A DNA stretch of 64,000 nucleotides from Lepraria neglecta (GCA_033220425.1 CM065646.1:3789501-3853500); one strand, 5' to 3'. Positions 23,256 through 34,954 are shown, numbered from the stretch's first letter. Numbers and translations: made by a program. Notes: generated by a model not told the origin, from the sequence alone.

Positions 23256-25124
23256 TCAACTCTTGTTGTTCTCGGCTTTTCTATGGACTTGTGCATTCTT
23301 TTCAATATCGTCTGAATCGTTCATCGAATCTAGGATGATCATTTCTGTAATAGCGGCATCCTCTTCGCCGGCAAACAGGCGGTCAAAATCTTCTAGCTCT
23401 CGTCCTTTGCTTTCGGGGAAGAAAACATAGATAATTGGAACCCATGTCGCCTATTTATTACCAACGTATCAGCATTCGTTGAGGCAATGTTGCTACAAAT
23501 TCCGCTGTGTCGGAACTGTGCACATGACTTACATTCAGGACGGCAAAGATAATGTAGGTCCTCCATCCAACATTTGCAATGGCTGGCGGTGTGATTTGAA
23601 CGATGATGAAATTGCAGATCCAATTCGCTGCAGTCGAGATGCTCGAGCCCTTTTGTCGCAGCCGTAGTGGGAGTATCTCGGATGGATAGACCCAGACTGT
23701 GGCTTGGAACCCGATGGTGAAGGCGCCTTCGAAGATGAACAGCATCACTGCGCCAGCAATACCGGCTGCGTATGCAACGGAGGTCTTGAATTGGACTTGA
23801 TAGACGAGTGCGGCCTGTGTGGCCATTACCAAAGCCATTAGGAAGATCATCGAAAGAAGCTAAAATTTATGGAGAAAATATCAGTATGTCAATGCTAGGC
23901 AGACTCGAATTCCCATAGTAGACTGACCAGGGGACGTCTTCCAATACGGTCAATCAGCAGCCACGGGATGAAACTTGCAACGAAGAACCAAAGTTGCAGA
24001 AAGCCGGACATCAATGCCGAGAGATGGTTGCTAAAACCTACGTTCTTGAAGAGCGTGCTCGAGTAGTCTAGACAGAGTCAGCCTAGGTCGAGGGCAACGG
24101 TCTTGGGCACTGACAAATTATTGCGTTAATGCCTCCCAGCTGCTGGAATGCTTGAATGCCACAAGCAATGAGAAGCCTCCGCCGACTATGGATTTTGTCT
24201 GCGCTCAAGATCATTCTCCAAGATCCGGAATTCATGGCTGCTTCTTCTTCTACCACTCTGAAAATATCTCCGTGCAACCTGACAATCGTTTCGTCATCTA
24301 GAGCATGGCCTCTCAATCTTCGCAGAACGGCAAGCGACTCATCCTGTCTGTCGTGAGCTGCGAGCCAGCGGGGACTTTCAGGCAAGATCGAAATGATGAA
24401 GAGCATCGGAATGAGAAAGACGCATTGCAAGATGACGGGTATGCGCCAAGCATAGCTTGAAGCGTGGGTGGAGAAGGCATAGTCGATCCAATAAACGATT
24501 GTGATGCCAAAGTTTAGTGTTGACAATTGCATGCAGACATCTGTACAACATTAGCTCTCGAATCACCGAGTCAGACATTAAACTTGAGCATACACAGTCC
24601 TCTGCTTGCCTTCGGAGAGAATTCAGATTGGAACACAGGGACAGTCGAGTTGATAACTCCCATGCCACATCCAGAGACGATCCTAGCAACGATGATGTGC
24701 GCGCGTGCGTATGCTGTAGCCTGCAGCAAGGCGCCGAGGATCATGATACAGACTCCGATGGCGATTGTTCGCCGCCGGCCGAGTTTCTCGCCAAAGAAGG
24801 ATGTCGCTACTGCGCCGAGGAATGCTCCCACTAGAACATGTGAGCACGGCTTTGCTTTTATGCGTGGGTGTTCGGGCAGGAGACTCACCGTCGTAAATGG
24901 AAGTAATGGTCCCAATCATCGTCTGAGTGGGCTTGTTGAATGTGTTGTTGAAGGCATCGCCGTTGACTATTGTGCAAAGGCGGTAAGCCATTCTCCTCCG
25001 ACTTGATCGATCACAACCTACCCAATCCGCCGAAAAGACCATTGTCATAACCAATCATCAAAAAGCCTAAAGACGTGAGAGTCGTTACGGCTGCAAGCAA
25101 CGCTGTTCCTCGTAGCTCAACCAT
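23256..25124 (-). CDS. MFS sugar transporter
   Basis: Seven exons (25124-25022, 24966-24889, 24830-24594, 24540-24115, 24067-23928, 23859-23533, 23450-23256) join in phase to 501 residues with no stop, the usual length for a fungal hexose-type permease. Family motifs are GYDNGLFGG, GEKLGRRRTI, PESPRWL, QQLGGINAIIYY, LIDRIGRRPL, VYPSEILPLRLRQKG and FFPESKGRELED. About twelve hydrophobic helices fit a plasma-membrane proton symporter; the sugar is unknown. Two donors are GTCAGT, a less common form. It is intact beside the decayed P450/cyclase pair and could have served that cluster or be independent. Confidence 0.92.
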
Positions 25125-25837
25125 TATGCAGACTCCTTTGAGGGAATATACAAAGAACAATGAGGCCAAGATATTGTATAGAGACGTCTAGATAGGCTTT
25201 AAGTTCGCCGAATGCCGACATGGTGCATGGTCATTAAAGCTAAGAGTCGAAAAAGAAAGTGGTGTACCTTGATTGGAATTGAACTGCCTCTAGAGAGAAC
25301 GGCCCCACCACACCACGTGGTTTGCAGCTGCGTGTTGATGTCTGAGCGATTCATGTTGACTGATCTCCTGGATTTCCGTCCGTTGATAGGTGCGCTTCGC
25401 AGGCGCATGGTGTACTAATGCAGGGTCTATGACGTACGTAGTACACGCACTATTCTTTTGATGATGAAGTAGGGGCCCAAAGAAAACAACGGCATCTAAT
25501 GCTTGTGAGAGATGTTCTGGAGATCGGGAGGCTTTTGCATCATATTTTGGTATGAGGCTCCCGAGACAAGGCCCCATGACCCTGTATACTTCCGGTTCTC
25601 CTTTTTCTTCCTTATGGAACAAAACCAGTACTAATAAGTGAAAACAGGTGGCGAATCTATCCCTTCCCCGGCACCGGCAGGACAATATCTCATCGGAAGG
25701 TACAATATTTAACGGCACTCGCAGGCCTTTGAAAACCTCGACTTGTGCAAGGGACGAGTCAACTCAGTGTTTGCTCTAGATACTTAAGGCCTCAAATTGT
25801 CATACATCTCAGTCCATATGATCGCACGACTTGTCCC
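25125..25837. other. Intergenic stretch
   Basis: Promoter region of the sugar transporter and 3' region of the P450 remnant. Short open frames on both strands have no support. Confidence 0.5.
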
Positions 25838-27661
25838 CTACGCATGCTTCCTTTTGCGAAATCTAATGTTGGCATTACGGGAGGGGATGTTGAAATCGAC
25901 ATGTATATCGTTTTGGGGTCTTTTGACCAGATGCTGATTGTCATAGTTGGTTATAATGAAAGCAACTATCAGCTTGAGCAAGTAGGTCGCGAACTAGCGC
26001 CCTGGACTGCTCACTATCAGCTTGGAAGTGCTTGAAAACAATACCCAGCTCACAGATGTGAACCGGATCCTGGCGCACTTACCGGGCATGGCGACCATGA
26101 CCCCATGCCATGAAGATATCCCTAGTCAGGGCAGAGCTACGTTCTTTCGATATCTCGATGCCTTGTCAGACAATGTGTCTCTGTCTGTATCAAGTAAGGT
26201 CTAACCTTGCCGCGATCTAGCAAATCTAATAGGCTTGTGTTCCTCCAGGTTCGAGTAGAATCTCTCATTTATGTGTGCGTTACGTTGGGGGATACCGAGC
26301 CAAGCGCCTTTGGCGACATGATTGCCGTCAGGTAATTTCATGCCGTATTTCTGGACGACCTCCCTAAGTAAGCCTCTCACATTGATTGGGTCTCGACGCA
26401 GGCTTTCGCGTATAGCAAAATCGGTAAGAAGCAGCTTTTCCAGAGAAGCCGGGTCTGTCCAGTCTTTCTCAGACTGAAACACCGATTTGGCCTCCGCGCG
26501 CAGCTGCTCATAGTATTGATGTTCGGGCGCGGAGCTCAACAAATCAAGGAGGATGTTGACCATTGATACAGTCATCGAATGATTTGTGGCAAGAGACTAG
26601 ACCTTAGAGTTAATTCGACCTGTGCAATCAGAGATGGTCGAATTCTGTTACGATGAAAGTAGGCCAACGCTTACCAGAAATATAAGACGCGAGGCTATAG
26701 CTTCAGGGGTCTTAACAGACTCCGCGGTGTGTGCTCCCAGAACAGCAATGACGTACCACGTTATGATGTCATTAGGCACCTTATAGGGGAAGGACGCTTC
26801 TACTCTTCTCCGCCTAATCTTCACCATCCGGTCCTCGACCACTGGAACGAGGCTATTCAACGACCGGGTCATGTGAATGTAGACAGGCATTGCAGCCAAA
26901 CATCCAAGGAAGGGACGTAGTAGCCAAGGCACGAGCTGTCCTAATACGAAGGAGCTATTGCCCAGCTAAAATGAAAACCTCTCCATGGACTTCAGAAAGT
27001 TTGTGTCCTTGCATAACGGCAAATTGAAGAGCACACGATTGCTTGCCCTTTTGATTACTGTTCGCATTGTCTACCAAAGGCAGAATCCGCGCCAGCCATC
27101 ATCGTTCAAACCCATTGTGGCCTCGAGCCCGTTGCGCTTCTCTTCCAGAATGGCAGGCTGCAAGGGACCGAGGTTGCGTGGGAGGTCACGATGGACGACG
27201 TCGAACATGAAGAGTTTGTGAAGTGGGTCCATAACCGTGGGCAAGAGCCAGTCGATTACCAGATTTTTCTTCCTGATCTCTTTCACAGACAACGTACTGT
27301 CTTTCTGATCAATCAGCCAGCTGATGTGCTCTTGAGATAGCATGATGATTTCTCGTATTGCTGGAGTCGGAAGGATGAATGGGAGACCTTGTTTGCTGTA
27401 CTGCCAAGAAATAAGATCAGTGTTCCATACGAAGATGGCGATGCGACGAATTGCCTTGGTATACCCATCAGTGATGGTTCGCGAGATCGCAGTGTATTGG
27501 CGCATAAATACCCTAAGTTTTGACAAGACTTCGTTTCTACGACCGGCCTATTGGAAGGTGGAAGGCGGATAGAGAGCCTGCTTCGAAGAACTGGAGATGA
27601 GGAATTTGAGACACAGTCCTGCAACAACTGCTAGGATGCTGAGGGTTGCGATTGAATCCAT
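25838..27661 (-). pseudogene. Decayed cytochrome P450
   Basis: The minus strand reads from an N-terminal membrane anchor (MDSIATLSILAVVAGLCLKF) through KQGLPFILPTPAIREI, SNRVLFNLPLC, VPNDIITW and AESVKTPEAIASRLIFL (helix I region) to the K helix IRESLRRDP. The heme loop reads FMAWGHGRHA and then loses frame: about four bases that should contain the Cys codon are missing near 26083-26090. The expected tail (FATYLLKLIVAFIITNYD) follows after a probable intron. In-frame TAG codons lie at 27548-27550 and 27071-27073. Two further TAGs (26966 and 25994) could be splice acceptors. The sequence resembles fungal P450s of terpenoid pathways. It lies head-to-head with the cyclase remnant. Confidence 0.85.
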
Positions 27662-28209
27662 ATTCAAGGTGCGATTGAACATTGTGGACGTCGGAGGGCT
27701 TCTTGATTTCCGTGTCAACGGGATATCTGGGGAGGTAGTTGCTGAAACGCAAAAATCGAGCCAATGTTACTCAGGATACGGCCTTGCGTTGTACGTGTCC
27801 CAGTTCGATTCCACGGGTAAGTTTAGGGTCGAATCGGGGTTGTCAGGTGAAATCTTACTGATGACAAGTAGGTCTGGTGGATAAAAAAGGGTGATATCGC
27901 CGTTATACAATGACAATCTAAACGAGATCGTCACCATTACGGGCAATCTATCGACATTCTTTCGAGATCTTGTAGAAACACAGCTCATCATGCACGAGGA
28001 CGGAATGTCTCAGGGAACCTTGTGTGGCTTGCTACATGACGCCTCTGGGGGAAAATCCATTGGTGAAGAATGGAAGATGTCGATGCGAACGTTTTCGTGG
28101 TTCATAAATCAGGTATCTTTAATCTATCTTGCATCGTGTGGATCACGGCTTATATTATCTGCTTCGAGTAACCGCATTATCGGAATCAACGAGCAGAATT
28201 CAGGGAAGT

Positions 28210-30186
28210 ATGACGAGCGATTCCGATCCTGCGGTGGAGACAGCGGTTGAAAGCAAAGCAACAAAATAAGGCCATGTCTTAGCATATAAATCGATGGTAG
28301 AAGTCTCTGGGACAATCCCTTGACTTCCAGGATGGGTGAGCTGCAGTCAAATGCCACGACCACTGCAGAATATGTATTTTTACACCAAGCTCTGGGTCTG
28401 GATTTGGAAGCGTCGAGAGATGCTCTATGTCGCTGGTTCCTTGCAGGTCAAAGTGCTAATGGTTCGTGGGCTATCGCCCCTGACTACCCGGAAGATGTTT
28501 CCGAAGCCTATCTCGCGTTAAAGATTTTGGGCCAAGCTGCGGACAATCCGGCTATGATTCGCGCTCATGACTTTGTGGTTCTGGACTCTTTCCATGGGAC
28601 GCGGTACCTGAAATGCCAGCCGAGTTTATGCTTATGCCTGCCAAGGCGCCCATCAACAACTACAGAGTCTCCCTTTGGGCGCGCAGTGCCACTGTGCCTT
28701 TGCTCATCATTTACCATCATCGGCCTATATATGCTCTGCCAAATCGACAGGCTACTCAAAATGATTTCTTAGACGAATTGTGGTACTGCAGTCCACCTCA
28801 TAGCAAGATTCCATAATACCCTCCTCTCTGGGACATCTGGAACAATGACTTGCTGATACTTGTGTTCGCATCTATCGACAAAGTCCTCTCTTGCTTTGGC
28901 CTTTTCCAACGCGAGGCTACGCGCGGCGATAGTGTTTGGAGTGGATTCTACAGCATCAAGAGGAGCTTGGAGACTGGGCAGGCATATTCCTGCCCATGCA
29001 CCTCGGTCTTTTGGCTCTTGTTCTTGAAGATTTCAAGATCACAGACAGCCCTGTGCGGAGGGGCTTAAAATCAGTTGAGCGCTTTGCATGGCAGGACGAA
29101 GGCGGCAAACCCCTCCACGCTTGTGTCTCACCTATCTGTGACACCGCTTTCATCACCATCTTCCTTTGCGACGCTGGCACCTCATCGCTACATCCCAGTA
29201 TTTTGAATGCGATATCCTGGCTTCAACCTCGTCAACTCCTTGGCCCAGAAGGCGATCGGCGTATCTATAGCCCTCGAACAATCTCAGGAGGCTTCTATTT
29301 CGAATATCACAACGCGTGGTAGCCAGATGTTGACGATACAGCCGCTGTTATCCTAGCATTTCTTGATCACAATCCACAATCCGCTTCTTCATCCGAAGTT
29401 CTTCGGGCTACTGAGTGGATTCTGGGAATGCAAAATCCTGACGGCGGCTGGGCAGCGTTTGATAAAGATAATGACAGACTCTTTATGAACAGGATTCCTT
29501 TCAGCGACATGAAAAATCTTTGCGACCCCTCCACGGCGGATATCACGGGTCGGATGCTCGAAGCTTTTGGGCTATTGGCCTTTTGTGCACAGAAAGATTT
29601 CGTCTCGCAGTTGTTACTCGGACGGTTGCAGGTTGCTTGTGATAAAGCTTTAGGCTTCCTAGTGGCCAACCAAGAGCACAATGGCTCATGGTATGGTCGC
29701 TTGGGTGTGCACTATGTCTACGGCACCAGTAATGTGCTATACGGTCTCGCGTACCATCGCAATGATCCCCGCGTGAAATCTATGTTATTCTCAGCTGTGT
29801 TGTGGTTGAGAAAAGGCCAAAACGTTGATGGTGGTTGGGGCGAGGGTGTCGATACGTATCAGTTCCCTGAACGGGCAGGACGCGGTCATTCTACGGCTTC
29901 GCAGACTGCATGTGCCCTTATGGGATTGATGGCTAGTGAAGGCGTTGATAGCGGGGATGAGGCTGTGAGAAGAGGAATTCAGTGGCTGGTTGGACAGCAG
30001 AGGATTGAGAGATGTGCCACGGAATCTGAACAAAAACCGGGGTGCGACGAGATGGGAATTTGGCATCAGGAGCAATACACTGGCACTGGCTTTCCTGGGC
30101 GTTTTTATCTGGGCTATGATCTGTATACACATTACCTCCCTCTTATGGCTTTAGGCAGGTTTGTGCAAGGATTGAAGAAAGGATGA
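28210..30186 (+). pseudogene. Decayed squalene-hopene-cyclase-like terpene cyclase
   Basis: After a short N-terminus (MTSDSDPAVETAV) and a probable intron (GTAGAA...TCCAG), the reading continues MGELQSNATTTAEYVFLHQA, EAYLALKILGQ, PAEFMLMPAKAPIN, WAGIFLPMHLGLLAL and EGDRRIYSP. The catalytic acid motif PDVDDTA comes next, then two QW-type repeats (QNPDGGWAAFDKDND, QNVDGGWGEGVDTY) and TGTGFPGRFYLGYDLY at the end. This is the order of a class-II triterpene cyclase that protonates squalene. Damage: TAG at 28280 and 29320 (immediately before PDVDDTA), TAA at 28814, frame changes near 28270, 28590 and 28930, and a deletion of roughly 20 codons near 28580. Bacterial-type hopene cyclases occur in some fungi and are often attributed to transfer. 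Confidence 0.88.
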
Positions 30187-30540
30187 CTCCACTTGCCGTT
30201 GCACCAAATTTGACGCCCTTGTCAAAATCTGAAGTTGTAGCTGATGGGACTCGAAGCATGTTGGTGTATCAGTATCATCCAGAAAAGTACACACGCTATG
30301 CACCCACCTGTTCAGTTGGCGAACCCAAGGGAGTTAAGCCTTATGAAGCATCTCAGGTTATATACCGAACAATTGGCGGGGCAGGGCGTCGTTATTCAAG
30401 ATACGTTCAGCACAGAATTTGTCTATCGGGATGTTTGAAGGTGTAGCAACTACCGGACTAACTTTTAAAGAAGAGAAACAATCATCTCAAGTTAACTCGT
30501 TCCCTTTAGCTTCCCTCGCATCCACTCCACAAATCTTTGA
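30187..30540. other. Tail of the cyclase region, unassigned
   Basis: Two overlapping plus frames (30183-30446 and 30244-30438) read partly protein-like (QLANPRELSLMKHLRLY in one), suggesting another small gene fragment. I recognise no family. Confidence 0.25.
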
Positions 30541-30966
30541 TCAAGAGCCACAAACATACGAATAACAGACCCACGAATCCTCCACAAAACAGTCACCGTC
30601 AACAATAACGCAATTCTTCGTTGCAGAATTCGAATAGCAGTTTGCAATGACGCTTCCATCCCCCCCATTAAGATACCCATCGAGTCCCCCGTTATTGGCG
30701 TAGAAGTTCATCTGCCCGACACCGCACATGGGGGAGACTGAGAAGAAAGATGAGCCAAGATCGCCCCCGTATGTGTTAACATCGCCGGCGCGGTCATTGT
30801 TTGCGTAGCAATCGCAGTTCCAGTAATTGGAAGGACAGGTTTTGTAGAGGGTTTGTGTGTCATCGGAACTCCCGCCAGTCACGAAGGTGTTGGTGACAGT
30901 GGAGATATGGAAGTTGGCGTTGACAAGGCTGGCGAGCGATAGGGCGGCGAGGGATAGGAGGCGCAT
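30541..30966 (-). CDS. Small secreted cysteine-rich protein
   Basis: An intronless gene of 141 residues. A clear signal peptide (MRLLSLAALSLASLVNA) is followed by a mature part of about 124 residues with nine cysteines (for example TCPSNYWNCDCY, CVIVDGDC, WVCYSYVCGS) and many Gly, Asn and Tyr. Small size, secretion and cysteine density are typical of fungal apoplastic or effector-like proteins, but no named domain is visible and the function is unknown. The reading frame is undamaged, unlike its neighbours. Confidence 0.75.
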   Translation of the reverse strand: MRLLSLAALSLASLVNANFHISTVTNTFVTGGSSDDTQTLYKTCPSNYWNCDCYANNDRAGDVNTYGGDLGSSFFSVSPMCGVGQMNFYANNGGLDGYLNGGDGSVIANCYSNSATKNCVIVDGDCFVEDSWVCYSYVCGS

Positions 30967-31800
30967 TTTGCTTGGGTGATACTATTGACGATCTTCGAAG
31001 TTGAGAATTGCTTGCTTGCTTGACTTGATGATCGGGTGTAAGCTTTGATGAATTGATACGGTAAGAGGGGCTATATCTGCTGGCTTTAAATACCTTTGAT
31101 GGAAGAATTTAGTCAGAGGAAAGCGACCGATCGTGTAGAAGATTAGCCACCGAGGGCGAATTTAGTATCAAGTCAGCACGATGTGGTGAATCATCCTTTG
31201 CAGTCAGCTCTTTTGTCCTGGTAAGCATCGATCACTTGATACAGCTCCTTGTTGTCATCGACTCAAGTGTGCGTTTTCCTAAAACATCGTGGTAGATTCA
31301 GCATTTACTACTCAAAGGAGTAAGAAATACACATTTGGTTTTTCTTATAGCCTGTATTGTCATCAGGGGTCGCAAGTGTCACATCTAGCCTTTTGACTAG
31401 CTCAGAAGATACACTGGGACCAGGGCAGCGGTGCTGATGGATGCATTATTGAAGTGAGATCAAGACGCAAATAGCAGCAGTAATTATGCGCATGTCTAGT
31501 TAGGGCTAAATGCTTGAAAGGGGTGGCGTTAGGGCTTACAGATCATAGTGGCTTGGCATTCTGAAGCTTCTGAATGAGCAATATATGCTCCTTTCCACAG
31601 AACGCCACCTAACCAGTCAATTGAATCACCCAGCATGCTTAGCCCAAAAAAAATCCTGCTGGGGCCGAGGCGCGATTGAATTCTCCGTGGCGTATTACTA
31701 AGAACGACTAGAGTGGTAAGCATTTAATGGTTCCCTCTTTTCCCCGGATTTGCCCCCAAAAATTCTTGACACCTGGTCATCCGATATTACCTACTGCGCC
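30967..31800. other. Promoter of the secreted protein and gene-free DNA
   Basis: TTTAAATACC-like AT-rich sequence about 120 bases upstream of the secreted-protein ATG may serve as its core promoter. The rest has no supported gene. Confidence 0.4.
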
Positions 31801-32000
31801 TCCCTGTGATTTTCCGATCCTGCCAATGTTGCATGTCAGACATGCAACCGACGTCGCAGCGTAAGGCTTCCGGGTCGATTTTGGATATCCCACTGCGGTC
31901 ATGGCTACAGTGGCTACAGTGGACTCCAGCAGGTCCGCAGGAGCCAGCATTACGCGAGCGCTGAGTGACCAGAGACAACAACCTCGGCATGGCTTATCTT
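31801..32000 (+). pseudogene. Possible zinc-cluster remnant
   Basis: One plus frame reads NVACQTCNRRRSVRLPG, resembling the first half of a Zn2Cys6 DNA-binding domain (Cys-x2-Cys followed by basic residues), and then runs out. A TGGCTACAG tandem repeat lies just after it (about 31903-31922). It could be a fragment of another regulator or coincidence. Confidence 0.25.
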
Positions 32001-32029
32001 CTGTCTCGAATGAACCTATTGATGTCCAT

Positions 32030-33760
32030 CACCTACCAAGAGGCGTCGTATCGCCCTAGCTTGCAATTCATGCCGAAATCGGAAGTCACGTGTGGGTCTT
32101 AAATTCGGCATATTGCATATACTCTGTGCTGACTTGATGCCAGTGCGATGGCAGTCGGCCACGATGCTCTCTGTGCCGAGACTTGGGATTTGTATGCGAG
32201 TATCAATCATCTGACTCATCTACCTAGGTGATGGTTGAAAAGAAGTAAGTTGTTGCCAATGAGATCAGCTACATGATCATAAGCTAGTCTACTTACCCAA
32301 TCTAGAGATACTTCTAGGACCTTGAAACCCGACTACGGGCTGTTGAAGACATATTAGATAGGACGCCATCATTACCCAATGAGAGTCTTAAATATCTAAG
32401 CTTTGCGGAACCTGCTAGAACAAACTTTCGCGAAGATGGTCAGGGTCAGACATTCAGCTTACGGCAGAGTCGAGTAAATGTACATAGAAACTTTCATGAG
32501 AGAAATGTTCCCCTTGGGGGAATCACCGGCGAGGACCAGCCGGACAAGTGAAGATACGACGGACGGGATGGGTGTAATCCTATTCTCCGAAGAAGAAGAC
32601 TCCAGCTTTTTCGGTTAGTCACTTCTATAGCAGATCGATCCATTCTGTCTCTAACTGGCACTGGTGTCATTGCAGGTCCATGGTCGAACATCGCTTTTAT
32701 GCGTCACATCTCCCACGCTATTGCGGGTTCTGCGCATATCGTTCGACCTTAGTAGTCTGAGTCCGAACAGGATTACAGGTAGCTAGAAGTGGGAATGGTG
32801 AGCGTATCCAGAATGCCATCACCAGCTACTTCTGTCCGAACTGGCGATTCGTGACTGCATGTCAACATCCATGTCCTCCCTCTGGAAGAAACAACGCGAG
32901 ACCTCATCACGCGATGCTTCTCTAACACAGGTCTACTGTTCCCCTATCTACATGAGCAGACTTTCCTCGACACCTATGCTCAAACGAGAAAGGACAATTT
33001 CACTAGGGTTCAGAGGACTTGGCTTGGCTTGTTGAATATGGTTCTCGGTTTTGCTTCAAGCACCACCGAGGAAATTGACCTGCCTACCAAAAAGAGAGCT
33101 GCAGACTCCGACGTATACTACCAGCGTGCTCTTCTTCTTTGCGAGAAACAATTGATGCGGGGGACAAGTCTAGAGCTTGGTATGTTATCCTGTATCACGG
33201 ATTGGCTGTTACATTTGCTTCCTTCCCCGAAAGAGCATTTCTAAATGTTCCATGAAAACACTGTACAATGCCTTCTCTTGATAGTTCAATACCTCCAGGG
33301 GGACGGAAAAGTCGGTTCAGACCTGGATAACTCATTGACTAGCCGTCAAGGCAGCTTTGTCATTTGGCTTGCATTCTAGTGAAGCTTCGAAGCGGTTCAA
33401 TCCAATCGAGAGGGAACTTCGTAAGCGTACCTGGTACGGCTGTGTACTCCTAGATAGGTATGTTAGGTCTTCACTGCAGAAATCGTTCTCAAAAGTGAGC
33501 TATTTGTCTAATTCTATGGCTCCAGAACCTTGAGCATGACATTTGGCCGCCCTGGTCAGCCCTGTCGTATCAAGAACATCCCCAGAGCTTTGGGTTCGTC
33601 TGCATCACTTTCCATTGACAAAATGGTGCAATTGCAGGCTGCTCAGTCGTTGTCTATCGAGCAAATGTATACCATTTGTCTGTTCGTACATGATCTGTCC
33701 TCTTTGATCATAACAGTAGCACAGGCAGTCCGCTGTACTGTACCTACGATAGAAAGGTAG
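32030..33760 (+). pseudogene. Decayed Zn2Cys6 transcription factor
   Basis: A basic run KRRRIALA leads into a canonical zinc cluster when the intron GTGGGT...GCCAG is removed: Cys-x2-Cys-x6-Cys-x6-Cys-x2-Cys-x6-Cys, with the second half CDGSRPRCSLCRDLGFVC. Later blocks fit the fungal_trans regulatory domain: DLETRLRAVEDIL, VILFSEEEDSSFF, SNIAFMRHISHAI, RTWLGLLNMVLGFA, SDVYYQRALLLCEKQL, LHSSEASKRFNPIE and LRKRTWYGCVLLDR. TAG codons occur at 32225, 32315, 32750 and 32753 and a TGA at 33336. No clean start codon is in frame. It may have controlled the nearby decayed metabolic genes, which is inference only. Confidence 0.8.
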
Positions 33761-34039
33761 TCGGCGGTAACGGGAGGGACGGGGCGTCTCAGCCCCGAGA
33801 GGACTCCGCGGAAGCACCCGGAACTAGGGCTAATGACGTTGAAGACTTGCCTAGCAGCTCACGTCGACAACGTCAACTCAAGTGAAACTAAAGGTCTACC
33901 TTCGAACTGCTTTACTGGTTACCTTCTCAAGAACAGAGACGACGACTAAGCAGTTCTAGAACACCATTATCATTGTGTTCAGGCAAGAATGACTAGTACA
34001 TCAAGCCTTTATTAGGCTACCTTCCAAACACACACACCC
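33761..34039. other. Intergenic, promoter of the START-like gene
   Basis: No gene seen. The sequence directly before the ATG at 34040 carries CACACACACCC. Confidence 0.4.
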
Positions 34040-34678
34040 ATGGCCTGGCCTCCAGCCAACGGCCTGACCACTCAGCGAGTCCCTCGCAAAGATGTGATCC
34101 TCCCCATTTATGCGTCAACCACAGTTGCAGCTCCTGCATCCCTCGTCTGGTCCACCCTCCGCGACCTCTCCGCCTTCCCAACTTGGAACTCTTTCTGCCC
34201 GAGTGCGACTATCCACTCCCAGCCAAAAGATGTCCCCCAAACAGAAGCCAATCTGCTACACTTCGACACCTCATTCACCTTTAACGTCGTCATGGACGCC
34301 TCCAAACCCTCCAAAGTAACACCTACGCAATGCCGAGTGACGGATTTCTCTACACCAGAGGCGCATTCGGGGTATATCCCTGCAGACATCTTGAAAGAGG
34401 ACGGAACATATGAGGCAGATCTGGGCAAGGTGTATAGGATAGCGTGGACTACGGAGGGCGGATTTGTAGCCCGAGGATTGAGGAGTGAGCGATTTCATGA
34501 GATTATTGTACTGGGTGAGGGTCAGTGTGAAGTGCGGACATGGGAATGCCAGGGTGGGGTGTTGGCAAGGGCTGTTAAGTACTACTACAAGGATACATTG
34601 AAGAAGAAGTTTGCGAAGTGGTGTGAGGACTTGAAGAGGGAGGCTGAGAAGAGGGCTAATAATGGAGCGACTGGATGA
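34040..34678 (+). CDS. START/SRPBCC-fold ligand-binding protein
   Basis: An intronless gene of 212 residues. The N-terminal half shows the pattern of the SRPBCC fold used by polyketide cyclase/dehydrase and Coq10-like proteins: VAAPASLVWSTLRDLSAFP, then WNSFCP, then a long beta region and a C-terminal helix (KYYYKDTLKKKFAKWCEDLK). No signal peptide. Such proteins bind hydrophobic small molecules; the ligand here is unknown. The frame is undamaged although the genes on both sides are decayed. Confidence 0.75.
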   Translation: MAWPPANGLTTQRVPRKDVILPIYASTTVAAPASLVWSTLRDLSAFPTWNSFCPSATIHSQPKDVPQTEANLLHFDTSFTFNVVMDASKPSKVTPTQCRVTDFSTPEAHSGYIPADILKEDGTYEADLGKVYRIAWTTEGGFVARGLRSERFHEIIVLGEGQCEVRTWECQGGVLARAVKYYYKDTLKKKFAKWCEDLKREAEKRANNGATG

Positions 34679-34954
34679 GGGGCCGTTGAGATGATAGGAG
34701 AGTACTGAAACTCTTGTCATTAGAACCAGAATTCGGAACCCAGCGTGAGAAATGCGACTATAGGTCAAGCTGTTGGGCACTTGTGACCCTTCACGTGTGC
34801 TTGGCTAGCACTATAGGTAAGCTTGTTTTGATATCCATTTTTGCATTCCACATTTGTGGAGCTATCATAAATGCATGAGATTGTAATACACAGTCATGCA
34901 AGACTGCAGACGGCCTCCAAACTTTTGAAAAGCTCCATGCCATCATCACCACGT

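Noticed and set aside
26966-26968. TAG in the P450 remnant counted as a stop
   Set aside because: It is preceded by TTTTCATT and may be an intron acceptor, so it was left out of the TAG tally. The TAG at 25994 was excluded for the same reason.
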